DNA of 64,000 bases from Rhodococcus sp. H36-A4 (GTDB taxonomy: Bacteria; Actinomycetota; Actinomycetes; Mycobacteriales; Mycobacteriaceae). A program made the position numbers and the translations under genes. Below, in pieces: positions 27,717-36,811 of the stretch. The stretch covers positions 802,872 to 866,871 of the forward strand of contig NZ_JAPVLQ010000002.1 of the NCBI RefSeq assembly GCF_027158005.1, read 5' to 3'. The notes under the pieces were generated by a model. That model had not been told where the DNA came from, did not search any database, and saw nothing but the letters and a program-made list of their open reading frames with translations. The number at the start of each line of letters is the position of its first letter. The first letter of the stretch is position 1.

Positions 27717-28416
27717 TCTCCACGTCCGGTACGGGAAGGTCAGCGCGGTGAACAACATTGGGTTGACCGTCCAACCAGGGCGAATCACCCTAATTCTCGG
27801 AGCCAACGGTGCAGGCAAGAGTACTACGTTGCGCACAATCGCAGGCGTCGTAAAGTCGATATCGGGGACCATCGATCTCGACGACCGGTCACTTCTGGGG
27901 CTCAAAGCACATCAGGTGGTCCGTCGCGGTATTTCTTTGGTACCCGAAGGTCGCCAAGTATTCGCATCGCTCAGCGTCGCCGAGAATCTCCGTATCGGCG
28001 GATATACCTCGACGCGCGAGAAACGGGAGAAGAACACCGAACTTGCCTACGAGCTCTTCCCAATTCTTCGCGAGCGCAAGGACGGACCTGCCGGGCTCCT
28101 GAGTGGTGGTGAGCAACAGATGCTCGCGTTCGGGCGCGGATTGATGTCCGATCCGAAGTACATCATGATGGACGAGCCCTCGATGGGTCTCGCGCCCGCG
28201 ATCGTGGACACCGTCATGGAGAGTGTTCGCCAGATCGCGGACCGGGGACTCGGTGTGCTGATGGTCGAGCAGAACGCTGATGCAGGCCTTCGAGTCGCCG
28301 ACGACGTCGTGGTCGTCAACCGAGGCGAATCGGTGTATTCCGGCAGTGCCGAGGATGCCAAATCCCATTCCTCGGTAGTCATGGCATTTCTGGGAGAAGC
28401 GGCGTTGGGCGCATGA
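27700..28416 (+). CDS. Branched-chain-type ABC ATPase (LivF-like)
   Basis: A 238-residue ATPase with Walker A GANGAGKSTTLR, signature LSGGEQQMLAFGR and Walker B YIMMDEPSMGLAP, all typical LivF. The ATG at 27700 overlaps the LivG-like gene by 17 bases; the GAGGTGCCAAGG before it is the ribosome site. Its stop overlaps the start of the SDR downstream, so that dehydrogenase belongs to the transport operon. Confidence 0.88.
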   Translation: MLEVSNLHVRYGKVSAVNNIGLTVQPGRITLILGANGAGKSTTLRTIAGVVKSISGTIDLDDRSLLGLKAHQVVRRGISLVPEGRQVFASLSVAENLRIGGYTSTREKREKNTELAYELFPILRERKDGPAGLLSGGEQQMLAFGRGLMSDPKYIMMDEPSMGLAPAIVDTVMESVRQIADRGLGVLMVEQNADAGLRVADDVVVVNRGESVYSGSAEDAKSHSSVVMAFLGEAALGA

Positions 28417-29243
28417 GTAGGTTCGAAGATCGAGTAGTTCTGATAACCGGTGCTGCGCGTGGTCAAGGTCGTAACCACGCACTGAGATTTGCGGCGGAGG
28501 GTGCAGACATCATCGCCGTGGACGCCTGCACCGACGTCGAGACAGTCGGCTACGACCTGGCAACCGAGGATGATCTGGCCGAGACGGTTCGACTCGTCGA
28601 GCAGTTGGATCGGCGCATTGTGTCGTCGAAAACCGATGTGCGTGATCTAGAAGCTATGAAGAGGGTGGTCGACGCAGGCGTCGAGGAACTGGGCAGGCTG
28701 GATATCGTCGTGGCGAACGCAGGTATCGCTGGTAGCGGCGCGACACACGAATTGTCTGCGCAGAACTGGCACAACATGATCGAGACCAATCTGACCGGAG
28801 TGTGGAACACCACCACCGCGGCGACGCCGCACATTCTGGCGGGGGGCAGGGGTGGCTCGATGGTGTTGATCAGCTCGGTCGCCGGTATGAAAGGACTGCC
28901 GTACAACGCGCACTACACCGCAGCCAAGCATGGTGTGGTGGGGCTGATGAAGAGTCTCGCGAACGAGCTCGGTCCGCAGAAGATTCGCGTCAATACGGTG
29001 AACCCCACCAATGTCGATACTCGAATGTTGTTGAACGACGCGATCTACCGACTGTTCCTGCCCGACGAGGATGCGCCGACCCGTGATCAAGTGGTTCCGT
29101 TGCGCCACGACATGCATGTGCTGGATATTCCCTATGTGCAGGTCGACGACGTCAGCAACGCAGTGCTCTTTTTGGCGGGGGACGAGTCCCGTTACGTCAC
29201 AGGGATTTCGGTTCCGGTGGATGCCGGTGTCCTGATCAAGTAG
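28413..29243 (+). CDS. Mycofactocin-type (carveol-dehydrogenase-like) SDR
   Basis: A 276-residue SDR of the nicotinoprotein subfamily. Marks are TGAARGQGRNHALRFAAEGADI, the insertion after beta-2 (DLATEDDLAETVRLVEQLDRR) that this subfamily has, NAGIAG, YTAAKHGVVG and the end VTGISVPVDAG. These enzymes hold NAD tightly and pass electrons to mycofactocin. It closes the ABC operon by four-base overlap, suggesting that the imported substrate or its first product is an alcohol. Confidence 0.88.
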   Translation: MSRFEDRVVLITGAARGQGRNHALRFAAEGADIIAVDACTDVETVGYDLATEDDLAETVRLVEQLDRRIVSSKTDVRDLEAMKRVVDAGVEELGRLDIVVANAGIAGSGATHELSAQNWHNMIETNLTGVWNTTTAATPHILAGGRGGSMVLISSVAGMKGLPYNAHYTAAKHGVVGLMKSLANELGPQKIRVNTVNPTNVDTRMLLNDAIYRLFLPDEDAPTRDQVVPLRHDMHVLDIPYVQVDDVSNAVLFLAGDESRYVTGISVPVDAGVLIK

Positions 29244-29251
29244 TGACCCTT

Positions 29252-29289
29252 CTCGGTGGGAATCTCCAGGGGTATGGATTCCCACCGAG
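29252..29289. terminator. Bidirectional terminator
   Basis: Perfect 13-base arms (29252-29264 and 29277-29289) lie between the convergent stops of the SDR and the P450 gene, starting nine bases after the SDR stop. Confidence 0.8.
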
Positions 29290-29360
29290 CCTTGGGTTCA
29301 GTGCCCTGAAGCTCGGAGCCGGGGCCTTGGGTCCACTACAGCGAGAATATTTTGTTGTTG

Positions 29361-30629
29361 TCAGCCGAACTTTTCGGTCGGTTGGAACTTCACGCGTAGT
29401 TCGGGGATACCGCGGGAGTACAGGCCACTCTCGTGTGGCACGAAGCCCTCCTGGTATTCGATCGAGTCCATGGTGTCCAGCACGAGATCGAGCGCGATGG
29501 TCATTTCTGTCTTCGCGAGTATCGAACCTACGCAGAAGTGGCGGCCGAGGATGAACTGCACATGATTTGCCGCGCCGCTGAATGCACGGTCGACGTTCAG
29601 GTCGGTTCTGAAGATGTCGAAGTCATCCGGATTCGAGAAGTGGCGCTCGTCGCGGTTGGCAGCCGCGAGCATCATGATGCATGTCGACCCTGCTGGGATG
29701 GTTGTGTCCTCGATCTGTACCTCCTCCTCGGTCTGGCGCATGATCATGTGGACCGGTCCGGAGTGCCGAAGAGTCTCGGCGATGACACGGTCGGTGAGGC
29801 TGCGGTCTTCTCGAACGGCCCGCATCTGATCGGGATGGTCGATCAGATTGCGAATCATGCTGGCGATTGCCTTGTCGGTCGTTTCGCCTCCGGCGACGAG
29901 AAGCAGGCTGACGAATGCCTTGATCTCCTCGTCGGACATCTGCTCGCCGTCGACCTCCGCGCGGCACAGCCGTGAGAGCAGATCGTCGCCGTCGCCTGAG
30001 CGGCGTTCGCGAACTATCGGAAGGATGTACTCCTGCAGTTCGATATGGGTGCGTTCGGCGGCGGCGTTGATCTCGGGGTCGCCGGCCAAGTTGTTCAGGT
30101 AGGCCATGATCGAGAAGTACCAGCTTCTGAATCGCTCGTGATCGCTCTTGGGCAGTCCGAGCATGTCGACCATCACGTTGATGGGAAATCGGCTGGTGAA
30201 TTGGGAGACAAGTTCAGCCTCACCATCCTGGGCGACCTCACCGATCAGTTCCTCGGCGGTGTTCGAGACGATGCTTCCGATCAATTCGGCGGCGTTGTGA
30301 GTGATGGCAGGCATGAACTTTTCGAGTCCGTTGCCGCGGAAGAACGGATTGAGCAGCGCACGGTGCGTCGAGTGCTCGCGTCCTTCCATCTGCAGAATAG
30401 TGCGACCGTGGATTGGTTCGAGTTGCCATTCGTAATTGCGGCTGGAGAACTTGGGGCTACGGAACGCCTCGGAACAGTCTTCGTACCGACTGATCAGGTA
30501 GCTTTCGGTCGCTTCGTGGTACAGGGCCGGATAGTGTTCTCTCAGTTCGCGATAGAGCGGGTACGGGTTGTCGAGGAACTCGGGGGAGAGGATGTCAGGG
30601 GCGGCGGCATGGGGATCTAAGGCAGTCAC
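29361..30629 (-). CDS. Cytochrome P450, substrate unknown
   Basis: A 422-residue bacterial P450. It has AGGETTDKA in helix I, the ExxR motif ETLR, and the heme loop FILGRHFCVG with the thiolate Cys near residue 366. The loop has Ile and Leu after the first Phe in place of the usual Gly. The family within P450s is not clear to me. It starts at a GTG behind AGGAG and is transcribed alone from a promoter holding an 18-base palindrome. No ferredoxin gene is adjacent; the ferredoxin and reductase near 58-60 kb could serve it. Confidence 0.9.
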   Translation of the reverse strand: MTALDPHAAAPDILSPEFLDNPYPLYRELREHYPALYHEATESYLISRYEDCSEAFRSPKFSSRNYEWQLEPIHGRTILQMEGREHSTHRALLNPFFRGNGLEKFMPAITHNAAELIGSIVSNTAEELIGEVAQDGEAELVSQFTSRFPINVMVDMLGLPKSDHERFRSWYFSIMAYLNNLAGDPEINAAAERTHIELQEYILPIVRERRSGDGDDLLSRLCRAEVDGEQMSDEEIKAFVSLLLVAGGETTDKAIASMIRNLIDHPDQMRAVREDRSLTDRVIAETLRHSGPVHMIMRQTEEEVQIEDTTIPAGSTCIMMLAAANRDERHFSNPDDFDIFRTDLNVDRAFSGAANHVQFILGRHFCVGSILAKTEMTIALDLVLDTMDSIEYQEGFVPHESGLYSRGIPELRVKFQPTEKFG

Positions 30630-30737
30630 TCTGGAATCTCCTGATTGTCGAATCGAGCAGAGTCGGTGCAGGCAGGCATCAAACGCGGCGTTCCGCTCCG
30701 GCGAAGATGCCGACTGAGAGAACGTGATTCAAATCAC

Positions 30738-30755
30738 TGATAACTATAGTTATCA
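30738..30755. promoter_or_regulatory. Perfect 18-base palindrome, P450 operator candidate
   Basis: TGATAACTATAGTTATCA is its own reverse complement. It lies about 108 bases upstream of the P450 start and is the most symmetric member of the TGATWA-type elements in this island, so it may show the full operator. Confidence 0.65.
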
Positions 30756-30787
30756 TTCGAATGATGTCAATGTATTTCTGCGCAAGA

Positions 30788-30816
30788 AACCCGCCACTGC
30801 AGTGCAGTGACGGGTT
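30788..30816 (-). terminator. Terminator after the crotonase operon
   Basis: Fourteen-base arms with one mismatch (around CACTGCA/TGCAGTG) lie about 100 bases after the crotonase stop on the minus strand, followed on that strand by a short T-rich stretch. It would separate the beta-oxidation operon from the P450 gene. Confidence 0.5.
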
Positions 30817-30914
30817 GGCCGATGTCGAATCGTCCAGCCAGTGGCGGATCGAATCCGTTGTCGGAGAGTGCGTATCAGGTGCTGCTTGTGGAGTAGATCG
30901 GTGAACAGCGTGCG

Positions 30915-31691
30915 TCAGCGGCCCTTCCAGACCGGTGCCCTTTTCTCTTTGAATGCCGAGGCACCCTCGCGCGCATCCTCGGACGACCGGACAGGCTCGT
31001 AGATCTTCCACATCTCCGCGAATTGCTCCTCGTTGGACCAGTCCCGCGCCTTGGTGATGATCTCTTTCGTCGCACGGACTGCCAATGGGCCGTTCTTCGC
31101 GATCTTCTTCGCCAGTTCCAGCGCGGTGGCCAAGGCCTCGCCGGGAGCGGTGAGCCTGTTGATCAACCCGGCGTCCTTGGCTTCCTGCGCGTTGATGAAA
31201 TCACCCGTCAGAGACCACTCGACGGCAAGGGCGTGCGGAACTCTCAACGGAAGACGCAACAATCCGCCGCCGCCGGCGAGGAGGCCTCGCTTGACTTCGG
31301 GAAGGCCGAATACCGCAGTTTCTGATGCGACCACGAGATCGCACGCAAGCACGATCTCGAAACCGCCCGCGATGGCGTGGCCCTCGACGGCCGCGATGAG
31401 CGGTTTTTCCGGAGGAGTCTCGGCGACACCCGCAAATCCGCGACCAGGAATCGACGGCTTTTCGCCGGCAAGAAATGCTTTCAAATCCATTCCGGTGCAG
31501 AAACTTTTACCTTCACCGGTGATGACCCCGGCAACCAGGTCGTCGCGGGCATCGAGTTCGTCCATGGCGTCGGCGATTGCCTGGGCCGTGGCAGTGTTGA
31601 TCGCGTTGCGCACCTCGGGGCGAGTGATGGTGACAACCTGGACACCGTCGATCTGCTCCACGCGAACCGGCGCGTCCAGCGCGGCGCTCAT
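30915..31691 (-). CDS. Enoyl-CoA hydratase (crotonase)
   Basis: A 258-residue crotonase with the oxyanion segment AAVEGHAIAGGFEIVLACDL and the catalytic region FGLPEVKRGLLAGGGGLLRLP, where Glu in LPE fits the hydratase Glu. It overlaps the upstream SDR by four bases and ends the operon thiolase-SDR-crotonase, a complete lower beta-oxidation set. The acyl substrate is unknown. Confidence 0.88.
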   Translation of the reverse strand: MSAALDAPVRVEQIDGVQVVTITRPEVRNAINTATAQAIADAMDELDARDDLVAGVITGEGKSFCTGMDLKAFLAGEKPSIPGRGFAGVAETPPEKPLIAAVEGHAIAGGFEIVLACDLVVASETAVFGLPEVKRGLLAGGGGLLRLPLRVPHALAVEWSLTGDFINAQEAKDAGLINRLTAPGEALATALELAKKIAKNGPLAVRATKEIITKARDWSNEEQFAEMWKIYEPVRSSEDAREGASAFKEKRAPVWKGR

Positions 31692-32452
31692 CGCGGTGCC
31701 ATTCGGATCGCGCCGTCGAGACGAATGACCTCACCGTTGATCATCGCGTTGTCGATCATGTGCAGGGCAAGTTTGGCGTACTCATCGGCGTCACCGAGGC
31801 GAGCGGGATGCGGGATCTGCGCGGCGAGTCCGTCGCGAATTTCCTGGGAGAAGCGGGAAAGGATGGGGGTGTCGAAGATTCCAGGCGCAATGCTGTTGAC
31901 GCGAACCAGTTTTCGAGAAAGGTCGCGGGCGGCGACGAGGGTCATGCCCACGACACCGGCCTTGGCCGAGGCGTAGGGAATCTGACCGATCTGGCCCTCC
32001 CAAGCAGCGACGGAGGCGGTCATGATGACGACGCCGCGTTCACCGTCGATCGGTTCGTTGCGGACCATTCGGGCAGCTCCGAGTCGCAGTACATTGAAAC
32101 TGCCGATCAGGTTGGTCTGGATCAACGAGGTGTAGAGCTCCAGCGACCCGGGCGTACCGTCTTTTTCGACCACTCGAACCGTCCCACCGCGGCCCGCACA
32201 GTGCACCACCGAGCGCAGGGGAGCACGCGATTCGGCGAGATCGAGCGCGGCGTCGACGGCGTCGGGATCGGCGACATCGGCCGGTCCGAACTGCACGAGG
32301 TCGCCGAGTTCCTGCGCGACATCGTTGCCGGCCGACTGTGGTAGATCGATGATGACCGTCGGTACGCCTGCAGCGACGAACCTCTTGACTGTGGCGAGTC
32401 CAAGGCCTGATGCACCGCCGGTCACGACGGCGGAGGAGTTGGTGATATCCAT
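31688..32452 (-). CDS. 3-hydroxyacyl-CoA dehydrogenase type II-like SDR
   Basis: A 254-residue SDR resembling the HSD10 type: [52 protein letters not shown] and the C-terminal [21 protein letters not shown], which is characteristic of that family. It should oxidise a 3-hydroxyacyl-CoA to the keto form between the crotonase and the thiolase, both in the same operon. Confidence 0.85.
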   Translation of the reverse strand: MDITNSSAVVTGGASGLGLATVKRFVAAGVPTVIIDLPQSAGNDVAQELGDLVQFGPADVADPDAVDAALDLAESRAPLRSVVHCAGRGGTVRVVEKDGTPGSLELYTSLIQTNLIGSFNVLRLGAARMVRNEPIDGERGVVIMTASVAAWEGQIGQIPYASAKAGVVGMTLVAARDLSRKLVRVNSIAPGIFDTPILSRFSQEIRDGLAAQIPHPARLGDADEYAKLALHMIDNAMINGEVIRLDGAIRMAPR

Positions 32453-32467
32453 GAAACTACGCTTCCT

Positions 32468-33634
32468 TCACTTCAGTATTTCGATGATTGTCGCGTTGGC
32501 CATTCCGCCGGCCTCACACATCGTCTGCAGGCCGTAGCGGCCCCCAGTGCGTTCGAGGTGGTTCAACATGGTCGTCATCAAGCGAGCTCCCGAGGCGCCG
32601 AGCGGGTGCCCGAGCGCGATTGCCCCTCCAGCGGGATTGAGTAGTTCTTGATCGACGCCGAGTTCCTTGGCCCAGGCCAGTGGGACCGACGCGAAGGCTT
32701 CGTTGACTTCGAATGCGGAGATGTCGGAGAGAGTCATTCCGGCCTTCTTCAGTACCTTCTCGGTGGCCGGGATGGGACCCGTCAGCATGAGCAAAGGATC
32801 GTCGCCGATCACCGCCGATGCGACGATCCGGGCCCGCGGGCGCAGTCCCAGTTGGGTTGCACGTTCCTCACTCATGACGAGCAGGGCCGATGCGCCGTCC
32901 GTGATCTGGGACGCGTTGCCTGCGGTGACGGACCAGTCGAGGTCTGGGAACTGTGCACGTCGCTCATCTGTCCCGAATACTGCTTTCAATCCAGCGAGTT
33001 TCTCTGCTGTCGTTCCGGTTCTGATGGTCTCGTCGACGCTCAGCCCACCGACCGGCACTATTTCCGAATCGAACGACCCGGAGTCACGAGCGATCGACGC
33101 GCGTTCGTGCGAGCGTGCGGAGTAGTCGTCCAATTCGGTACGGCTGAGGTTCCATTTCTGGGTGATGAGCTCGGCGGATACGCCCTGAGGGACCAAAACC
33201 GGAAAGCGCTTACGGACTCCTGCCCCGAATGGATCTGCGTCACCTCGGGCACTTCCCATGGGAACTCGACTCATGGATTCGACGCCACCGGCGATGACGA
33301 TGTCGTATGCGCCCGCGACCACACCCTGAACGGCAAAGTCGAGTGCTTGCTGGCCGGATCCGCATTTGCGCTCGACGGTCACCGAAGGGACGTGCACGGG
33401 GAATCCCGCAGCCAGAAGGGCCTGTCGCCCGGGCGTCGAGGACTGTTCACCGTTCCCTCCGACACAGCCGATGATGACGTCGTCGACCAGGCCCGCGTCG
33501 AGCCCGGAGCGCTCGACTAGATGTGCCAGTACCTCACCCAGTAGGTCGGCCGGGTGGAGGTGGGACAGTCCGCCTCCTGGTTTCCCTTTTCCCATGGGGG
33601 ATCGGATGGCGTCGACGATCACTGCGTGTGTCAT
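32468..33634 (-). CDS. Acetyl-CoA acyltransferase (thiolase)
   Basis: A 388-residue thiolase with the nucleophile Cys91 in VERKCGSGQQ, NEAFAS, GHPLGASGARL and the second Cys in MCEAGGMANA. All catalytic residues are present, unlike the Ltp-type proteins earlier in the window. It starts behind AGGAGG and leads the minus-strand beta-oxidation operon, divergent from the long plus-strand operon at 33.8 kb. Confidence 0.9.
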   Translation of the reverse strand: MTHAVIVDAIRSPMGKGKPGGGLSHLHPADLLGEVLAHLVERSGLDAGLVDDVIIGCVGGNGEQSSTPGRQALLAAGFPVHVPSVTVERKCGSGQQALDFAVQGVVAGAYDIVIAGGVESMSRVPMGSARGDADPFGAGVRKRFPVLVPQGVSAELITQKWNLSRTELDDYSARSHERASIARDSGSFDSEIVPVGGLSVDETIRTGTTAEKLAGLKAVFGTDERRAQFPDLDWSVTAGNASQITDGASALLVMSEERATQLGLRPRARIVASAVIGDDPLLMLTGPIPATEKVLKKAGMTLSDISAFEVNEAFASVPLAWAKELGVDQELLNPAGGAIALGHPLGASGARLMTTMLNHLERTGGRYGLQTMCEAGGMANATIIEILK

Positions 33635-33680
33635 AACAGGCCTCCTGAAGGCAGTCTTTCGAAAGTCCTCGCTATATTCA

Positions 33681-33695
33681 TGATTATGTTTAGCA
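33681..33695. promoter_or_regulatory. TGATWA-type element, thiolase side
   Basis: TGATTATGTTTAGCA lies 46 bases upstream of the thiolase start in the divergent promoter region. It is one of the island-wide elements. Confidence 0.5.
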
Positions 33696-33741
33696 TGGTA
33701 CTAGCGCCGGTGACTTCGATTCTTGTACCGTAGGTCACATC

Positions 33742-33756
33742 GTATTAGTATAATCA
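33742..33756. promoter_or_regulatory. TGATWA-type element with -10 box, acyl-CoA dehydrogenase side
   Basis: GTATTAGTATAATCA contains a perfect TATAAT (33749-33754) about 24 bases before the dehydrogenase start. The element reads TGATTATACTAATAC on the minus strand, so operator and -10 box coincide. Confidence 0.55.
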
Positions 33757-33777
33757 TGAGCATGAAAGAGGGTGGCC

Positions 33778-34947
33778 ATGTCTGCCAGTACATTGACCGA
33801 CGACGAGCGTGCCATCAAAGAGGTGGCCGCGAAGGTCGCCACTGAACGGTATGCGCCGAAGGCAGCCCAATGGGACGCCGACAGAACAGCGTTTCCTCTC
33901 GAGGAACGGCAGTTCCTCGGGTCCCTGGGCTTCCTGGGTATTGCGTTGCCCGAGCGATTCGGAGGCGGAGGCGCGCCGCTGCAGCAAGCGTTGAACGTCA
34001 TCGAGGAGTTCGCGTACCACTGCCGCCCAGCTGCGTTTCAGATCTTCGAGGCCAATACCGGTCCGGCCCAGGTCATCGCACGCATCGGTACCGAGGAGCA
34101 GCGGGAACGCTTCCTGCCCGGCATCATCGCCGGTGATCTCACGATGGCCGTCGCGATTTCGGAGCCCGACGCCGGATCCGCTGCGACGGATATGGCGACG
34201 AAAGCCGTGATCGACGGAGACACCGTCCGGGTCAGTGGCAACAAGCGCTGGATCTCCAATGGATCCGAGGCCGACGTCTACTTGGTCTACGCCCGCATGA
34301 ACGACGCCCCGGGTGCAAAGGGCATCGGCGCAGTCCTCGTCGAAGCGAATCGCGACGGCGTCAGTTACGGAGCGCGCGAGAAGCTCATGGGCTTCCGGGG
34401 TATCCCCTCCGCCGACATCTATTTCGACGACGTCGTGGTGCCGGCCGAGAACATCGTCGTTCTTCCCGGCGGCTTCCGGACACTCTTCACAGCTTTCTCG
34501 ATCGAACGCCTCGGTAATTCGACGATGAGTCTTGCGCTCGGCCAGGCTGCTCTCGATCTGTCCATCCGATACGTGCAGGAGCGTACGCAGTTCGGCAAGC
34601 CACTCATCGAGTTCCAGGCAGTCCAGATGACCATCGCGGACATGGCACTCCAAGTCGATGCAGCGAGACTGCTGCTGCAGCGGGCAGCGGGATCCGTCGT
34701 CGACGGTGACGATCTCCCCAACTCTTTACATGTCTCGCTCGCCAAGTGCACTGCGAACGAGATGGCAAAGAAGGTAACCGATCTGGCGATGCAGCTGCAC
34801 GGCGGCAACGGTTATACCGAGGAGTTCGGAATCGAACGTATGCACCGCGATGCCCACGGCTGGGCGCTCGCAGGTGGAACCCCGACCATGCAGCGAACCC
34901 GGATAGTTTCCGAATTGCTGGGACGTTCGTTCGACCAACGCGCTTGA
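33778..34947 (+). CDS. Acyl-CoA dehydrogenase, canonical Glu absent
   Basis: A 389-residue flavoprotein of the acyl-CoA dehydrogenase family (AISEPDAGSAATDM, VSGNKRWISNG, YVQERTQFGKPLIEFQ, QLHGGNGYTEEFGIERMHRDAHG). Where most members have YEG with the base Glu, this one reads AGGT; a Glu in FSIERLGNS sits where isovaleryl-type enzymes carry their base. I chose the ATG at 33778 (GAGGG upstream); a GTG at 33772 is possible. It heads the nine-gene plus-strand operon. Confidence 0.87.
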   Translation: MSASTLTDDERAIKEVAAKVATERYAPKAAQWDADRTAFPLEERQFLGSLGFLGIALPERFGGGGAPLQQALNVIEEFAYHCRPAAFQIFEANTGPAQVIARIGTEEQRERFLPGIIAGDLTMAVAISEPDAGSAATDMATKAVIDGDTVRVSGNKRWISNGSEADVYLVYARMNDAPGAKGIGAVLVEANRDGVSYGAREKLMGFRGIPSADIYFDDVVVPAENIVVLPGGFRTLFTAFSIERLGNSTMSLALGQAALDLSIRYVQERTQFGKPLIEFQAVQMTIADMALQVDAARLLLQRAAGSVVDGDDLPNSLHVSLAKCTANEMAKKVTDLAMQLHGGNGYTEEFGIERMHRDAHGWALAGGTPTMQRTRIVSELLGRSFDQRA

Positions 34948-34980
34948 ATGTAGCGAAGTAACTTGAGAAGGAGTATAGAA

Positions 34981-35751
34981 ATGCAGCGTTACGAAGGCCG
35001 CATCGCCGCCGTTATCGGCGGGGGATCCGGCATGGGCCGCGCCATCAGTCACCGCCTCGCCTCGGAAGGCGCGTTCGTCTACGTCACCGACCTCAGCGAA
35101 GAGTCCGCGGCCAAGGTCGCCGCGGAGATCGAGGCCGAAGGCGGCAAGGCGACCGCAGTGACCGTCGACGCCACCGACAACGACGATCTCCGCGCACTCT
35201 TCGCCAAGATCGACGAGGAGAAAGGCGTCCTACACGCCCTGCACGCACAGGTTGGAATGCCCGGACCCGGTGGTCTCGACGTGGACGATGCGGCGTGGCA
35301 GAAGAACATCGACGTCAACGTCAAGAGTGCGTACTACTCGACCACCCTCGGTTTCGAACTGCTGAAGAAGGCAGGCGGCAAGGGTTCGGTGACGTTGACG
35401 TCATCGACATCGGCACTCATCGGTTCCCCGTTCAGTCCGATCTACTCGATGACGAAGGGCGCCTTGGTTCCGTTCGGCCGCGCGCTGGCACTCAACGGAG
35501 CCAAGGACGGCATCCGCGTCAACGTCATCTGCCCCGGTCAGGTCAAGACTCCGATGCTCGCGCAGTTCTTCGGACGCGAGCCGGGCTCCGACGTCTCTGC
35601 CTTGGCGGCGGATTTCGTCGCGACGATTCCCCTGGGCCGCGGTGCCGAGCCCGAGGAGATCGCGTCGGTCATCGCCTTCCTCAACAGCGACGATGCCAGC
35701 TACATCACGGGCGTCACCATCCCCGTCGATGGCGGCCTCACCGCTCAGTAA
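34981..35751 (+). CDS. SDR oxidoreductase with altered NNAG motif
   Basis: A 256-residue SDR. The NAD-binding Gly motif GGGSGMGRAI, the catalytic Ser in TLTSSTSALIG and YSMTKGALVPFGRA are present, and it ends in TGVTIPVDGG. The structural NNAG is replaced by HAQVG. It starts at an ATG with GAAGGAG upstream, 33 bases after the dehydrogenase. A dehydrogenase role in the pathway is likely; the substrate is unknown. Confidence 0.82.
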   Translation: MQRYEGRIAAVIGGGSGMGRAISHRLASEGAFVYVTDLSEESAAKVAAEIEAEGGKATAVTVDATDNDDLRALFAKIDEEKGVLHALHAQVGMPGPGGLDVDDAAWQKNIDVNVKSAYYSTTLGFELLKKAGGKGSVTLTSSTSALIGSPFSPIYSMTKGALVPFGRALALNGAKDGIRVNVICPGQVKTPMLAQFFGREPGSDVSALAADFVATIPLGRGAEPEEIASVIAFLNSDDASYITGVTIPVDGGLTAQ

Positions 35752-35785
35752 GCAAGCACTCCACACATTTCTCGAAGGGATTGAC

Positions 35786-36811
35786 ATGGTTCAGGTCGGC
35801 TTACTGCTCAGCGACGTGCCGAAGTCGGTGACGCCGGCGCAGCAGTTCAAGGACATCCTCCGCATAGTCGAAGCCGCTGAGGAAAACGGGTTCAACTACA
35901 TCGCGATCGGTCAGCACTTCCTCTACGGTGACCTTCGCTGGCTCCAGCCGGTGCCGCTGCTGGCTCGGTTGGCCGCGCACGTAGCTCCGACCACGAAGCT
36001 CGTCACGCAGATCATGATCGCCCCGCTCTATCACCCGGTGATGCTCGCCGAGGAGATCGCGACGCTCGATGTCGTCACCGAGGGGCGTCTGATCTTCGGT
36101 GCTGGATTAGGTTATCGGCCAGAGGAATTCGACTATCTGCAGGTTCCGTACAAGGAGCGAGCAGGCCGGTTCGACGAGTCGTTGCAGGTCATGAAGCAGC
36201 TGTGGACGCAGGACGAGGTCACTTTCGAGGGCAAGTACTTCAAGCTCGACGGCGTCAAGCCTCACCTTCACCCGGTCCAGCAGCCCCACGTGCCGATCTG
36301 GATCGGTGCGCACGCCATGGGCGGCGTTCGCCGGGCAGGTAAATACGGCGATGCCTATGCGGTTCCGCCGGAGACCCCGAAGCACGAGGTCGAAGAGCGC
36401 TATCGCGTCGTGAAGGATCTGTTCGAGGAACGTGGCAAGGAATTCGGGCCGCAGCCGCTGCGCCGCAACGTACTCGTTGCGGACAGCAAAGAGGAAGCGA
36501 TGGTCGAGTACGCCCGAGTCGCACAGGGTCGCTATCTCACCTACGCCGCAAAGGGTCTCGAGGTCATGGCAGGCCGTGACCTCGCCAATCAATTCGCCGA
36601 GTCGGTCTCCGATCACGTCATCGTCGGAACCCCCGACGATGTCGTCGCCAAGCTCACCGATCTCGTGATGACTCTTCCTGTCGACCCACTGCTCTTACGA
36701 CCACAATGGCCGACGATGGATGGCGACGAAACGATCGCGGCCATCCAACGGTTGGGCAAGGATGTCGTTCCGTCGATGCTGGCTCTCGAACCATTCCAGG
36801 ACTTCAAGTGA
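35786..36811 (+). CDS. LLM-class flavin-dependent oxidoreductase
   Basis: A 341-residue luciferase-like protein (AAEENGFNYIAIGQHFLYG, IMIAPLYHPVMLAEEIATLDVVTEGR, FGAGLGYRPEEFDYLQVPYKERAGRF). It may be a monooxygenase or an F420-dependent reductase; sequence alone does not decide. It starts at the ATG at 35786 with a GAAGGGA ribosome site and overlaps the ligase gene by four bases. Unlike the LLM enzymes at 3.7 and 7.8 kb it is not near a KstR box. Confidence 0.82.
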   Translation: MVQVGLLLSDVPKSVTPAQQFKDILRIVEAAEENGFNYIAIGQHFLYGDLRWLQPVPLLARLAAHVAPTTKLVTQIMIAPLYHPVMLAEEIATLDVVTEGRLIFGAGLGYRPEEFDYLQVPYKERAGRFDESLQVMKQLWTQDEVTFEGKYFKLDGVKPHLHPVQQPHVPIWIGAHAMGGVRRAGKYGDAYAVPPETPKHEVEERYRVVKDLFEERGKEFGPQPLRRNVLVADSKEEAMVEYARVAQGRYLTYAAKGLEVMAGRDLANQFAESVSDHVIVGTPDDVVAKLTDLVMTLPVDPLLLRPQWPTMDGDETIAAIQRLGKDVVPSMLALEPFQDFK

